From assembly GCF_000003855.2 (NCBI RefSeq), contig NW_003101682.1, positions 2,940,386-3,004,385 on the forward strand: DNA of 64,000 nucleotides, read 5' to 3'. Of the stretch, positions 25,122 to 38,171 are shown piece by piece. A program made the position numbers and the translations under genes. The notes below the pieces were generated by a model. That model was given only the letters and a program-made list of their open reading frames with translations, was not told the origin of the DNA and did not search any database. Numbering within the stretch: position 1 is the stretch's first letter; each line of letters begins with the position of its first letter. Source of the stretch: Blastomyces gilchristii SLH14081 (Eukaryota > Ascomycota > Eurotiomycetes > Onygenales > Ajellomycetaceae).

Positions 25122-25205
25122 TTAAACTGTTGAATCATTGATTGCTATAAGTTCTGAAAATTATAATCTATCACTCACTATGTGACATCTGATGTCACTA
25201 TTTCA

Positions 25206-25210
25206 TATAG
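25206..25210. repeat. Left TATAG flank of the gypsy block
   Basis: TATAG before the LTR start at 25211 is matched by TATAG at 40840-40844 after the end of the third LTR copy. Confidence 0.6.
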
Positions 25211-25686
25211 TGTAATGTGATGAAACCGAAGTAATGACTAGTCAGCAGTATCATGTAGAGATAGTTGTTTAAGAAGCTGTATAAGTGAGCTTAACTATCT
25301 TGCTTAAATAGTGAGCTTATAGACTACAGAGTTATTATAAGAATATCACAGATATGATACTTAGTATACTAAGAAGATTGTATAAAACACATAGTAACTC
25401 TTGTATATATTTCAGTAGAAGAAAAACAAATCACTGACTTCTTTAATGAGAAGCCAGCATCTAGCTATTCTATATAGGCAATGAGCAGATATTCTCCTCT
25501 CATTTCATGAGTGAGAATAACTGAAGTGATATCTCAGTAATGTCTTATTATCAAGAAAGAGTAATCTGCTAATCTTATATAGAAGTGAGATTCTTATATT
25601 TATTAATCAGATCTTTCTATAATATATCTGAATAATGTTATAAAGTGATTGAAAACTGATTTAAATGAAATAAAATCATCTGCATG
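25211..25686 (-). repeat. Gypsy LTR copy 1, truncated
   Basis: Begins TGTAATGTG like copy 2 and aligns with it to about 25686 (GCATG), then lacks the last 60 bp present in copies 2 and 3. Confidence 0.7.
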
Positions 25687-26195
25687 TGTAAGAGGCTTAC
25701 GCCGAATAGATCAGTATAATATTGATAGGTCTTATATAACAAAGATAAAAACATTAGAGAAGGAAAGAAAGAGAAAGTGTGAGAATCAGCAATTGAGATG
25801 AATATTTATACATGTATGTGATGATGTACGCGGTGGAGCTTCAGAGCAGAAGAATATACACACATTTATAGTAGCTGAGAATTAGTGATTGAGAATGACT
25901 GAGAATCAGAGTGTATGTGTTTGAGAATGAAGTGATTGAAATCTGTGAAGTGTAATGAAATAGTCTATATAATTGATCAGATGCAGTCTGTCACATTAGT
26001 CTCTTCTTTCAGAAGCAGTTCTCATCAGTCAAGAACTGCTGTTTCAGATAACACAGAACTTGAAGTTCAGATCAGTTGATTATAGCTGACTCATTTCATA
26101 AAATATTACTGACTGTGATCACAGAGTCTCTCATTGAGAATATTCTCAATCTCTCACTCAAGCTTATTATCTTCTTCTATAATGCCTGGTGACTG

Positions 26196-26393
26196 TCAGT
26201 CAGAAGTCAGTTGAGAAGAGAATAGATTAATAGCAGTATGATAAAGCAAGCTTGTATAAAATACATTATGAATCTCTGATAATGTATCAAGATGATAGTT
26301 ATAACTATCTAGAACTTCTATCACTTTATACTTGATATGATGATAATCTAGTGTATGAGATGAACATGTAATTTGTATATTCTTAAGATTCAA
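26196..26393 (-). pseudogene. Gypsy 1 polyprotein C-terminus (integrase tail/chromodomain-like)
   Basis: The minus-strand frame contains YKVIEVLDSYNYHLDTLSEI then HNVFYTSLLYHTA, like the end of a gypsy integrase (...YELDLP...IHNVFHVSLL). It is the most distal coding piece of body 1. Confidence 0.65.
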
Positions 26394-28479
26394 TTATATC
26401 AGATCTTCTATCTTATATTATTCAGCAGAGTCTTGATGAACATTAATTTGATTCTCTTGATCTTGTTTCACAGTTGTCATAAAGACCTCAGCTCAATCAT
26501 GAGTATCTTGAAGCTTTATTACTATATTATCAGTGATCTGAATTGAACTGTGAGAATTTAATATAAACTGTATGATCTCTAGAAGATTCAACACTTTCAT
26601 ATAATATCTGTGTATAAGAAAGAACAGGCTTATATCTGTTAAAATGACATCTCAATCATTGATAGTGATCTCTGTGTGTAGAAGAAGATCATGTCAATTG
26701 TCTTATAAGTGATTGCAGAACTTACAGAGATAATTCTTCATAGTCTGAATTATCTATTCTAACACATCATCAGTCTCAGAGTGATAAACAGTTAATAGAC
26801 AGTGTGTAATCTTAAGAACTTGATAGATTCTTGTTCAGAGAGTACTTATGAATTAACAGCTCTGATCTGATACTATAGATCTCAGTAATTCATATATCTG
26901 ATAGAACAGGCTCTGTAGAAAAGCTTCAGTAACTTGTTCAGTATTCATCTTATTACAAGATTTCAATATTATATCTTTACTCAGTCAATTCACAATGATC
27001 AGAATATTTCTACAACTCTTACTCTCAGATAGATTGACAGTGAAGTTAATTACTATATCTTGTCAGATTCTATCAGAAATATTAAGTGATTTTAATAGAT
27101 CTTTTCTACAGTTCTTTTATAAGATAATAGAAGAACAGTGATTACAGTTTCAAATGAAGCATCTGATACTGTTTAATATCTCAGATCAGTAGAACTCTCA
27201 GAAGATCATTCTATACAGTTATTCACAGTCTGAATGACTAATTATATATGAATCATGTATCTCTTACATTATCTGAGTATGTAAGAATTTGAAATGAGAG
27301 ACTCAGTGTCATTCACAGAATTGTAGAATATTATTATCATTGATTGAATATTCTAAGATATTAGTTCTTATACATAGTTCTGAGAGAAATCAGAGTACTT
27401 CTTGATATACTGCTTCAGTGAGAGTCTGAAGAAGTTCATCTGTCTGAGCTACTATATATCACAGTTCATTTAGTGTAGAGAAAGTGAAGATATTAATAAC
27501 AGTTCTAACTGAAGAAGTATATATAGTGTCATGAACTGTTTTATCTTAATTAACTAGTATCTTCAGGTTTAAGAGCTGATGCTCTCAGTTCATTCAGTGA
27601 GTATCTGTTACATTAAATAATATATCTTACTCTTATTATAAGAGAGCATCTGTCATCAAGTTCTGACTATCAGAATAGTAGTGTATTGTAAAATAAAAGT
27701 AGCTTAAAAACTCAGATTATTGTATCTATTATTCAGTGAGTTTATAGATAGTTATGAAGTATTTAAGATTCTTATAATCTATGACTATCTTAAATTCAGA
27801 GATACTTCAGAGTTCAGAGTCTTATTCTTCTAAACAGTGTATAATTATGAGAAGTTTCTTATCATAGATCTCATAATTATATTCAGCAGAACTCAGTTTC
27901 TTAGATATAAAAACATATAATTATAGAACATCTTCATCATTATATTATAATATCACTTCTTCTATTATGTAGTCAGGGAAATCAGCTTCAATAACTGTCT
28001 TATAATCAGAATCAAATATTATCAGCAGAGAAGTATTAATGAACATCTTCTTTATCTGTATAAATACAGCTTCAGCATTCACTGATCATTGAAATACTGA
28101 GTCTTTCTTAATAAGATGTGTAAGTGATCTTGTAATATCTGAGAAGTTTCATATAAATCACTGATAAAAGTTAGTAAATCTGATAAAGCTTTGTACATCT
28201 TTCACAGTATACAGAGCTTCTCATTCAAGAATGATAGAGACTTTCTCAGAATTCATTCAAATTCTCTTATCAGCTTCTATAATAAAACTCAGATACTTAA
28301 TACTCTTGACTTCAAAATCATACTTATTAATATCTATCAGTAGTTCTGCTTCTTATAGTCATTGTAATATCTTTTACACATGCTCTTGATATTCTTTTCT
28401 GAATTCATTAATAAAGATGAGAATGTCATCTAAATAAGCAGATACAAACTTATTAAGAAAATCTCAGAGTGCTTAGTTA

Positions 28480-28780
28480 ATATACTTCTGAAATGTACTG
28501 AGAGTGTTAGTCAGTTCAAAAAGTGTGACTATTTATTCAAAGAGATTATAACATGTTCAGAATGCTGTAAGTCATTCATCTTCTTCAGTGATATAAATCT
28601 TATAAAATGTGATGATAATATCTAGTTTTATAAATCATTAAGCTCATCTGATTCATGCTAGAGTTTCATTAATAAGAGATAAGAGATATTGATCTTTCTT
28701 TGTCAATCTGTTCAGATCTTAGTAGTTCATACAGAATTGAAGTTCTTCATCTGATTTCTTTACAAAGAGAATAGAGACTG
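28480..28780 (-). pseudogene. Gypsy 1 reverse transcriptase remnant
   Basis: Minus-strand translation with stops contains LQFCMNY*DLNRLTKKDQY and FIKLDIIITFYKIYI, then FELTNTLSTF, an eroded form of the gypsy RT core (FCVDYRxLN; KLDLxxAFHxIRI; PFGLTNAPSTF). Confidence 0.65.
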
Positions 28781-29285
28781 CAGTGAAAGAGTTACTAATG
28801 CATATGAATTCTTTATTCAACAGATCATTAAGTGTCTTTCAAAGAAGAAGAAGTTCATCTCAGAACATGTTATAGAGAGAGTCTTATAATAATTCAGAGT
28901 TCTTATTATTCTTTTTCTCTAACTTAATACTGTGATTCACTTCAGAATCTCATAAGAGAAGTATATTTATAATATTATCTTATCAGAAGATATCTAGATA
29001 TTCATGATATTATTGAGAGAGTTTCATATGAGAATCTATTATTATAATACAGAATAATTTTTCTAGAGCCTTTTTAATATCAGTCAGACTGATGAAATAG
29101 ATTGATATATAATTCTGCTATCAGTGATTCTTTCAGTGACTTCTTTTTCTGAGCATTTCATAGATATTAACAGAGATCTGTGTCAGATCAATAGTCTTAT
29201 GAATATCATCTTCATAAATTCTATCATTGTTAGAGAATATCAAGCTTCTGTTTTAAGCATTTAATAAGATACCTTGTTCAGATAG

Positions 29286-29585
29286 TCAGACAAGTTCTAA
29301 TATAAGATTATAATCAAGATTATCAACTTTATATACATAGACATCTTCATGTTGATATTCTCTCACATCTATGATCAGCTTCACTATGTAACAGATACAA
29401 ATGTCTTTTGAATCATTAAATTCTGTGAGAAGTTGAGATTTTGATAAAGAGATATGCTGAAGATTATGATATCTTACAACTGAAGATTTTATCATTGTAT
29501 AGTGACATAGACTGCTGTCTATCATGACTTTCATATTATACATATTATCAACCATAGTAGATACAAGAATCACATTCATTATCAT
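29286..29585 (-). pseudogene. Gypsy 1 retropepsin remnant
   Basis: The 99-codon minus-strand frame contains VDNMYNMKVMIDSSLCHY and, at the end, LDYNLILEL, matching gypsy proteases (AIIDSGA; YDLILGLPW). The catalytic DSG is mutated to DSS and Gly to Glu in LGL, both GG-to-GA type changes. Confidence 0.7.
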
Positions 29586-29647
29586 CTTCTCTTCAAATTG
29601 TTATTGTCTGATCTCTTCAAGCTTCTGTTTATAAATTTGAACAGAAG

Positions 29648-29845
29648 CTAATCTTTTCTCTGTTTCACTGAGACATTTTTATAGTTATCTTTCAAATCTT
29701 CTTCTAATGTAATGTGATTAATGTGAACAGACACTGATTTATTCTTTGAATGAGAAGACACTGATCTTTCTCTTGAGTATGAAGATATATAGATTGATTG
29801 ACAGTTAAAAGCAATGTGTTCTGATTGATTACAGTTAATATACAC
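29648..29845 (-). pseudogene. Gypsy 1 gag zinc knuckle
   Basis: INCNQSEHIAFNCQS is a CCHC knuckle (CxxCxxxGHxxxxC) whose first Cys is Tyr and whose conserved Gly is Glu. It lies just upstream of the protease in body 1. Confidence 0.65.
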
Positions 29846-31039
29846 TTCACATTGATGTTGATCAGTGACTTCTTCAGAAGTGATCTCAGAGACTCAGAAG
29901 TCTATTTAGATAACAGAGACTCTTACTTATATATAGATATTTAAGTCTACTCAATTCATGATATCTGCATCATTGTTATTTCTCAGCACAGGTGTATGAG
30001 TTACTGAGATGTAACATCTTCTATCACTGTTCTGTATATTCTTGAGCTTGATAAGACAGTCATTCATTGTTCAGAGCTGTGTGCAGAAGTCTTTATAAGT
30101 CTGGTTTTTATCTATACTTATAAGAGTCTGTAAGAGTTTGAAAGTTAATATCTTCTTGAGCATGCTAATCTTCATTTAATTCTCTCAAGATTGATCATCT
30201 ACTTCTAGAATCTTGATGTTGAAGTCAGGAATGAATATTATAAGAGAAGTGTTTCTCTGTCAGATACTCTGTAATCAATCTAATACTTTCTGTTGCATGA
30301 CAGTGTCTTAAAACAGAATATTAAGATATTTCATGATGTTATCAGATGTTTATAACACTAGTTTATATACTTTCATTCATGAATGAAACTTCTGTTTCAC
30401 ATGATCTTTTAATTGTTCATTGATATATCAATCTTGATTGATTAATAAACTGATGATATCTTCATCTATACTCAGTTTTATGAGCATTTTCATTCTTTAT
30501 AATGAGTAGAGAGTGAGATCAGAAGTATTAAAATATGCAGAAGCATTCAAGTATTCTTTCAGTGCTTTTATATTCAGTTCTGTAGATGTTGAAATTGCAT
30601 GAATTAATTATTGAATCTCTTTATATTGAAGTTGTTAAGTTATGTGCATGTCTGCTATCTGTTGCTGTTATAATTTCAACATTGCTTGAAGTCACTGTGA
30701 CATCATGTCTATGCTCATATTCAAGAGTTTCATATTATTGTTAGACATGATTATATTAATTGTCAGATGTATGATATCTGTGAAATCTGAAGAAATGTAA
30801 TTGTATTCTCATATATCTGAGTGTCAGAACTCTCAGGTCTTTTACTGACATTCTCTTGTAAGATCTTTATTACAGAGTCAGAGTGACTGATGAGCAAGCT
30901 TCTATCTGAGAACTCAGTGTCTGCTTAACTGTGTTTTCTCTTTCTTACATGTTGTTACATGTTCAGATATCTCTTGATGAATAATCATTTTCAATGAGAA
31001 GATAATGAATGTTTTTATAGTGTAAGAGGCCTATGCTGA

Positions 31040-31579
31040 TGTAATGTGGCAGAACCGAAGCGGTGGCTAGTCAGCGGTGTCACATAGAGATAGTTGTTTG
31101 AGAAGCTGTATAAGTGAGCTTGACTATCTTGCTTGAATAGTGAGCTCATAGACTACAGAGTTATTGCAAGAATATCACAGATATAATACTTAGTATACTA
31201 AGAAAATTGTATAAGGCATGCAGTAACTCTTGTATATATTTCAGTAGAGAAAAAATAAATCACTGACTTCTTTAATAAGAAGTCAGCATCTAGCTATTCT
31301 ATATAGACAATGAGTGAATACTCTTCTCTCATTTCATAAGCAAGAATAGCTGAAGTAATACCTCAGCAGCACTTTATTATCAAGAAAGAGAAATCTGCTG
31401 ACCTTATATAGAAGCAGGGTTCTTATATTCATTAATCAGATCTTTCTATGATATATCTGAATGATGTCATAGAGTGATTGAAAACCAGTTCAGACAGAAT
31501 GAAATTATTCACGAATTACATGAGATTAATGAGCTGTGTGAAACTGCAATAGAGTCTTGACATAGCTGAGAGTATGATA
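31040..31579 (-). repeat. Gypsy LTR copy 2 (540 bp), least eroded
   Basis: Starts TGTAATGTGGCAG and ends ...GTATGATA. It keeps GG and CG steps (for example AACCGAAGCGGTGGC) that are GA/TG in copies 1 and 3. A purine-rich minus-strand AAAGAGAAGAATAT adjoins its right end, fitting a polypurine tract for body 2. Confidence 0.75.
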
Positions 31580-34250
31580 ATATTCTTCTCTTTAAGAGCA
31601 TAGTTCTGATGCTCTCAAGATTATCAGATTAGAAATTATCTTTGTTATATAGCAATGATTATCAACTGATTTGACAGTGCATGTACTGTATATGATATAA
31701 AGAAATAGATGAGTTTTTCTGCTGACTGTGTAGATCTTTCTTTTTTCATCTTCATTCAAATCAAACACATGATAAGTGAGTTTCTTATATATTAATTTAA
31801 AATGTGAAAAACATAGTTAATAAGTGACTTGCAGATCTCTCAACATATTTCATTCTATATATAGAATTCTCTGTAAAAGTGATGTGTTTTTAGAGACAAA
31901 GCTAACAGTAGTGACAGGATTTTTTGAAAAGATTCTTTCTCTCATGAAATATTTTTCTTTCTTCTCTCTCAATTGCAACAGTGAGTGTATGAGAGTATCA
32001 TTCTTGAAGAATAATAAAGAGCTTATTCTGATGTTTTCTAGTGAGTAATAAACATCTTCATGATGCAGCTGCAGTCTTCATGACTGCTAAGAAAGCCAGG
32101 TTGAAGGCAGAGACAGCAGTGTTGACAGACTGTGAGAGTATTACTCTCATTGTTACATCTTTTTCTTCTTCTTCTTCTGCTTCTCTTGCAACTGTGATGA
32201 TAGTCACTGTACTCTACAGTGAGATGTCATTTCTTCTGCTAATCAGTTCATCTATGTCTGATTCTTTCTCTGTCTCTCTTATCACTGTTGTGACACTGTC
32301 TTCTCTCTCAGTCAGTATAGTAGCATATGACCCTGTGTGATTATTTGAAGAGGAATCTGGAAAGAGCTTGATTTCAGAAACAGTAACTCTGAGAAGCTCA
32401 ATCTGTAGTTTCTCTCTCACAGTATGCCTGAGTTCTGCTCAGAATACTGCTAAGTTGAGTTCACAGAGTCTCACAGTTTCTTTATCTTCTCTCTGTGAGA
32501 AGGCTCTGATATAGTCTCTGACTGATATCACTACTTATCTGCACTGCATCAAGCAGCTGAAGAAGAGAAGAATTTTATGTATCTATCTCTTCTCTCACTC
32601 TTATTGTTTTTGTTACATCTGTAACAATAACTTCTATCTCTTTGTAAGTATTATCTACTCTATAAGAAGGCATTGTATCAGCTCTGACAAGAAGCTCAGA
32701 TGTTTAAGCAGTACAGAGTAAGAGTCTCAGAGCTTTAAGTATTGACAGATTCTGTCAAGACTGAAGAGGTCTCTCTTACTCATCTGTAAAAGAAGATAAA
32801 AGTGTGAATCTCTGAGATAAAAAAACACCTCAGAATGACTGACTCTAAGAAGAGATTAGTCAGTACTGTTATTGAAAGTATCATAAAGATTAATCACTGA
32901 TTGAAGAGAATCTCACTTCAATTGAAGTAGATAACTGAGATGCTTTATAAATTGATAAGTTAATACTTTAAGTATCTCTTATACTCTTCTACAGCATGCT
33001 TCTCTGCAGTGTCACAGTGCTAACTTTTCAGTAGATAAAGATATCAGTGCTGAAGACTTTAACAGTGAAGAATAAGTTTGATAAGAGTGTGATTGTTAAT
33101 GAGTAGACTCTGAAATTCCTTCTTTTTACTTTTTCAGCAGACTGTGACTCTATTAGAATAGCAGCAGCTTATGAATTAATAATATTAATTCTTATTAGTT
33201 TCAAATATCTCTTTCTTTTCTTATTAACTGCTTCAGGAATTTTACACTTGTGTAGTCTCATTAAACTTCTAAAAAATCCTTTGAGAGAAAATAGAAGAAG
33301 AGTGCTACAGAGCTTACAAGATATCAGCTCATCACTGTAAGATTATCTCTAAAAACTCTTTAAGAAAAAATGAGAAGTCTTAAGTAGTATTTCTTGCTCA
33401 ATATCTCTGATATATAACAGAGCAGTCTCTACTAGTTATCTCATAGCTTACAATCTCTTTCTCAGTATTTTTCAAATACTTAAGCAGTTCTCATGAATTC
33501 TCTGATGATGAATAATCTTCTCATTTCATAAGATATTAAAGCTTACTGTAATATATTTACTTATTTAATATTTTCTTTATAAGATATTCAGTATCACTCT
33601 CAATCTTAATATTATTCAGCTGAGATAGCTCTGCTCTGAAATGTTACTTATAGAGCTTTAAATAGAAAATGTGAAAAATAGAATGAATTGATTTCAATTC
33701 TGTGAGTAATTTTAACTCATATATCTGCTTACTTACTACTCTTATTACTGAGAAAGATTCTAGTCATTACTTACTGAGCTTCTTACACAGTCTCATTATC
33801 TTGATATTCTTTGCTAAAAGTAGTACTTAATTCTCTATTAAGAACTTCATTGAAAGATGTTTTTAATTATAGTATTTCATCTACTACTTCTGAGTGCAGT
33901 GAATGCTTTTTATCATCTTCTTATAAATTTTATTCAAAAGTTTCAATCTCACTTTTACTTCTAGTACTGAGAGATACTCTGTTCTCTGTATCTGTTCAAC
34001 ATTCTGACTGTCTATTCTCTTCTTTGAAATATCATTCACAACATTACTAAGTAATGAAGAATTATATTTATAATAAGTATAGAAAGAAGATATCTTTAAG
34101 ATTATATTCTTTATATTATTATATATGAATTCAGTGATTAGAAGATGTTTAAGTTAATCATTCTAATAATATAAATAGAATGCTTAAAGATACTGTTCTA
34201 GTATCTGATTCTGATATTCAGTCTGATTATCTGTCTGTAAATGAAATACA
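31580..34250. other. Eroded gypsy body 2 sequence, unassigned
   Basis: AT-rich sequence downstream of the body 2 integrase on the minus strand. A relatively T/C-rich low-complexity frame at 32041-32340 is not recognisable. No intact gene. Confidence 0.4.
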
Positions 34251-34294
34251 GTACTGAGAAGACATCTTATCATAAGATAATAATAAAAAGCTGA

Positions 34295-34519
34295 TCAGTA
34301 TTTGCTGATGAAGAGGAATTCTTGATCTGTTATCAATGATTTCAGAGTACTGTGATTATAAATAATGATATCTAAAAATAGATCAGTCAATTCAAAGGCT
34401 TTAATCTTTTTATAAGTAGAAATATATCTGATTATCTTCATAAAGTGATTAATAATGATCAAAATTGAGTTATATTCTTTGACTCTTATTAACTTTAACA
34501 GATCAACTATGAAATTCAT
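34295..34519 (-). pseudogene. Gypsy 2 integrase core remnant
   Basis: Contains MNFIVDLLKLIRVKEYNSIL and LITDQEFLFISKY then TGA, an eroded integrase core (DFIVDLPxS...YDSILVVVDR; LVSDRGSLFTSKYW). The changes Arg-Gln, Gly-Glu, Ser-Phe, Thr-Ile and Trp-stop are all CpG or CpC transitions. Confidence 0.75.
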
Positions 34520-35611
34520 TAATAGATTCTGTTATAAGTTCTTTGAAATAGACAGTGATATCAACTCACTGTATTACTTATATTACAGAATCTTTATTCT
34601 TTGACAGATATTATAAGTCTTAATATACTCTTTGACATCTATTCAGAGCTTGTCTTAAATATATTTATATTTTAGAAGCTTCTCAGTCTTCTCTAATCTG
34701 AAGTGTTCTATATGAGAATTATTATAATGAATTCTTAATAACTTCTGATATATCACTCTACTATAAGAGATGAAGACTGAATTATTCAGCAGTAGAAGTT
34801 CACATTCTTCTAGTTATCAGTGACTTGATTTCTTAGTGACACTGTCTCACTCAGAGCCTGTCTCTTTCAAGTTCAAACTGAATTCTTTCTTCTTTAACTT
34901 CTGAATTTAAGCTGTAGTAGAGATGTCCTCCTTCTATAATTTATTAATGAATTTCAAAAGTAGTCAGATTAAAAGATTGTAGATTATTTCATTCTTTATC
35001 AATTCAATGATTGTAAGATATAATATAAGAAGCTTATAATCTTCAGTATCAGTTCTCTACAGAGATCTGAGTTTTCTTTCATCTTCTATACTGAGTCACA
35101 CAGCTGTCTTTTCAGCACTATTTTCAAGCTTCAGAGAATCTTAACTCTCTACAGTCAGCTTCTTCTGCAGTGATAGCAGAGATTCTTTTATAGAATTCTT
35201 CTCTATATTAATAATATTATAATTGAGCTGTCTAGACAGTATATCAGCAGGGTTAAGCTGATCTGAACAGTATCAGATATAGAAATCATACTCTGAAAGC
35301 AGCTTCACTTATCTGACTTAATATTCTATCAAGCTCTTTGTTGTCAAGAAGTAATACAGATTTATATAATCAGTGAGAACTTGTACTGAGTACTTACTAC
35401 TCTAAAGATAATGTTATCAGATTTTAAAGAATTTGACAATTACTAACATCTTCTGATTATAAGTATTATATCTTCTCTGTATAAGTGATAACTTCTTGAA
35501 GAAGAAGATCACTGATCTTTATTCACAGTATCTTATAGACTCTGTGAAAAAGTCTTCTCTTACAGATAATTCATTATCTGTTTTCTCAGAGATAATTATT
35601 CTCTGATTCTT

Positions 35612-35812
35612 TCAATATTGAAAGATCTCTGATGTCAACTGTGAAAAGATTTCACAGATATCATTTCTGAATACATCAGTCTTACACTGACTGAGTAAGT
35701 TGAAATTAAAGTGATTCAGCATCATAACATCTGTGAAAGCTTGTTTTAATTCTGCAAATGCCTGCACAGTGTCTTGAGTGAGAATAAACAGTTCTGTTTT
35801 TCTGTCTTTCAC
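35612..35812 (-). pseudogene. Gypsy 2 RNase H N-terminal remnant
   Basis: FILTQDTVQAFAELKQAFTD then a degraded LxTDASxxxIxxILSQ motif, as in gypsy RNase H. It lies in order downstream of the RT. Confidence 0.65.
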
Positions 35813-35949
35813 ACTTCTCTTTAACAGATCTGTAAGAAGAACAGTAATCTGTGAATATGCATAGATAAATTATCTGTAGAAATTCACAAATTCTAGAAAT
35901 ATCTACATCTCACAGTACATTCACAGTACTGGTCAGTTCTCAATGACAG

Positions 35950-36443
35950 AGACTCAGCTTCTATTCATTGAAATGCTATTCATCTTAATAATATAATCTA
36001 AGAAATCAATCTCTTATATGTAGAATGAGTATTTTTCAGTGTTTATATAAAGTTAATACTGTCTCAAGTAACTCAACACTTCTTAAACATGAATATTATA
36101 TTCTTTCTCTGATTTTGAGAAGATTAGAATGTTGTTCAGATATACTATACAGAAGACATTAACAAGGCCTTGCAGTGTCTTATTTATATAGATCTGAAAG
36201 ATAGCTGAAGTATTATAAAGATTAAAAGATAAAACAAGATATTTAAAATTACTGTACTTGATATAAAAAGCTGTTTTTTAAATATTATCTTCACTAATTC
36301 TGATTCTATAATAGACATTCTGTATATTAATCTTTGAGAACATCTTTGCTTCAGATAATTAATCAATTATCTTATTAATTAATAATAATAAATAGTAATT
36401 CTTAACTATCATCTTATTGAGATCTCTGTAGTCTATACATAGA
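35950..36443 (-). pseudogene. Gypsy 2 reverse transcriptase remnant, split by a retroposon
   Basis: Minus-strand pieces LCIDYRDLNKMIVKN, YYRIRIS, YLVLSFNLYNTSAIFQ and IVYLNNILIFSKS are an eroded RT (FCVDYRxLN; LPFGLTNAPATF; YLDDILIFS). The upstream part is separated by the 1,068-bp insertion at 36458-37525. Confidence 0.7.
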
Positions 36444-37539
36444 TATAGTCTACTATTATTATTATTATTATTATTCTTCAATTATAAATATATACAGTCA
36501 GAGACTATGACATCTATCTGAGAATCTTTAATTCTCAGGGTTTTTTCTATATCTATAGAGTCAACTATTATACATTTATCAATTTTAAATATGTAAAATC
36601 AGAAAATTCCAGCTCAGAATATAAAAACTGTTTATAAATTACAGTATTTTAACATCTTCTGATAGTTTGAAATCATTTGAAAATATTATAATAAAAGAAA
36701 AGAGAACATAGTCTTAAAGATAGACATATTAAATAGATAGAGAAAAAAATAGAAGAAAATAAGTACAGTAAAGAGAGCTACAGAACAAGATCTCTGCAGT
36801 TTACATCTTAAGCTATATACATATTTTAACACTCTATATAACTGATCACTGCCTCTATTCTCTCAGGCCTGCTTCAGAGGTTATCATTCTCTCTAAAGAG
36901 TCATCACTCAGCTAGCTTCTGTAACTAGCTTACTTATAAGTGAGATTCTCACTAAGAATAACATCAGAACTACTTAATTCTAGTTAAGTCTCTAATCTTT
37001 CAGCTGCTAATCTCAGCATTTCAGCCTATTAATTGGTTATCACAGTCTTGCTTGCACTAACCACCTATTAAGAGTGCCTAGGCCTTGTCTCATCTAGGTT
37101 CTTGCTAGACCCAGGGTGTTCTAATCAGATAGTTTTTAAATCTCATTCCTCAGAAGTGAGTGCCTAGAGTGAGGGGGATAAGACCTGATCAGTTAAGCTT
37201 GACAATGATTCACTATCCTGCAGGCATTCTAGATCTCAATCACTCTAGTACTGATCTAACTTGAAGCATCTGAGAGGCTGTTAATTCTAAGATCAGTGAG
37301 AATTAGTGTCTGAGGACTCCCAGGATGAACATCTTAAGCTTGATAATGATTCACTATAGTGCACCCGGGGGCCCCTGGTACTGTTTTATGACTTAACAGT
37401 GGAAGCTGTGGTTAAGATAGCTCTCACAGGGTTTGAACCTGCCCCCTCTTGACATTCATTCCCCGGGGGGAAGGCCGCTAATTGAGGCTTCATGATAGCG
37501 TAGTTAACCACTACGTCACCGGGCCTATAGTCTACTATT
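36444..37539 (-). mobile_element. tRNA-headed retroposon A (SINE-like, 1,068 bp) with 14-bp target duplication
   Basis: TATAGTCTACTATT occurs at 36444-36457 and again at 37526-37539, enclosing 36458-37525. On the minus strand the element begins GGCCCGGTGACGTAGTGGTT, with a tRNA-like A box (TGACGTAGTGG) and B box (GGTTCAAACCC) within the first 100 nt, and ends in an (AAT)n tail (36458-36476). This head, tail and duplication are the hallmarks of LINE-mobilised SINEs. It is longer than a usual SINE, and a 24-bp segment occurs twice inside (37193-37216, 37334-37357). Confidence 0.75.
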
Positions 37540-38171
37540 CTTTTTAAGTACAAAAAGTATAGATGTCTCTGCTGAACTCTTTAATAAATATATTCAGTTC
37601 TTTAATTACACTTTCTTAAGATATTTACATAGAACATTCAATTTCTTTATAAATAAGTTATAAAGAGATCTGTACAGCACTGTTACACTGTCTTCAAGAT
37701 AAATCTTATATTATATCTTGATATCAGAAAACTTTACTACTTCTCTTTCTGAAAAGACATTCTTATAATCTGTAAAGAGATATTATGTATATTCATCTTC
37801 AATGATAAATACTGCTGCTAATCTTACAGTGAGAATAATAACTTCTTTATCTGTTCTCAAGTTTCAATCACCTGCTATACAGTATATTGACTCTATCTTT
37901 TTCTCAAGATTCTTCTGATGAAACTCTTCAGATTTCTCTATCACTATCTCTTCATTAGTAAGATGATACTGTTATATCTGAGTAACTCAGTTAATAAGAG
38001 AATTGTTTTCTCTCAATTATAGAAGATCTAGAATGATATTCTTATCTATAATATTAACTATATGAAGAAGCAGACTGCTCTTCTTAGAGATTTCTTCTAA
38101 GTCTGTGATTACACACTTCACTTAAATTATGTTAAAACAGTGATATTTTATATTATCAGTAAATTTCACAT

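Noticed and set aside
32041..32420. Open frames on both strands within gypsy body 2 as real genes
   Set aside because: Low-complexity Ser/Thr/Val composition, no recognisable motif, and placed inside an eroded retrotransposon.
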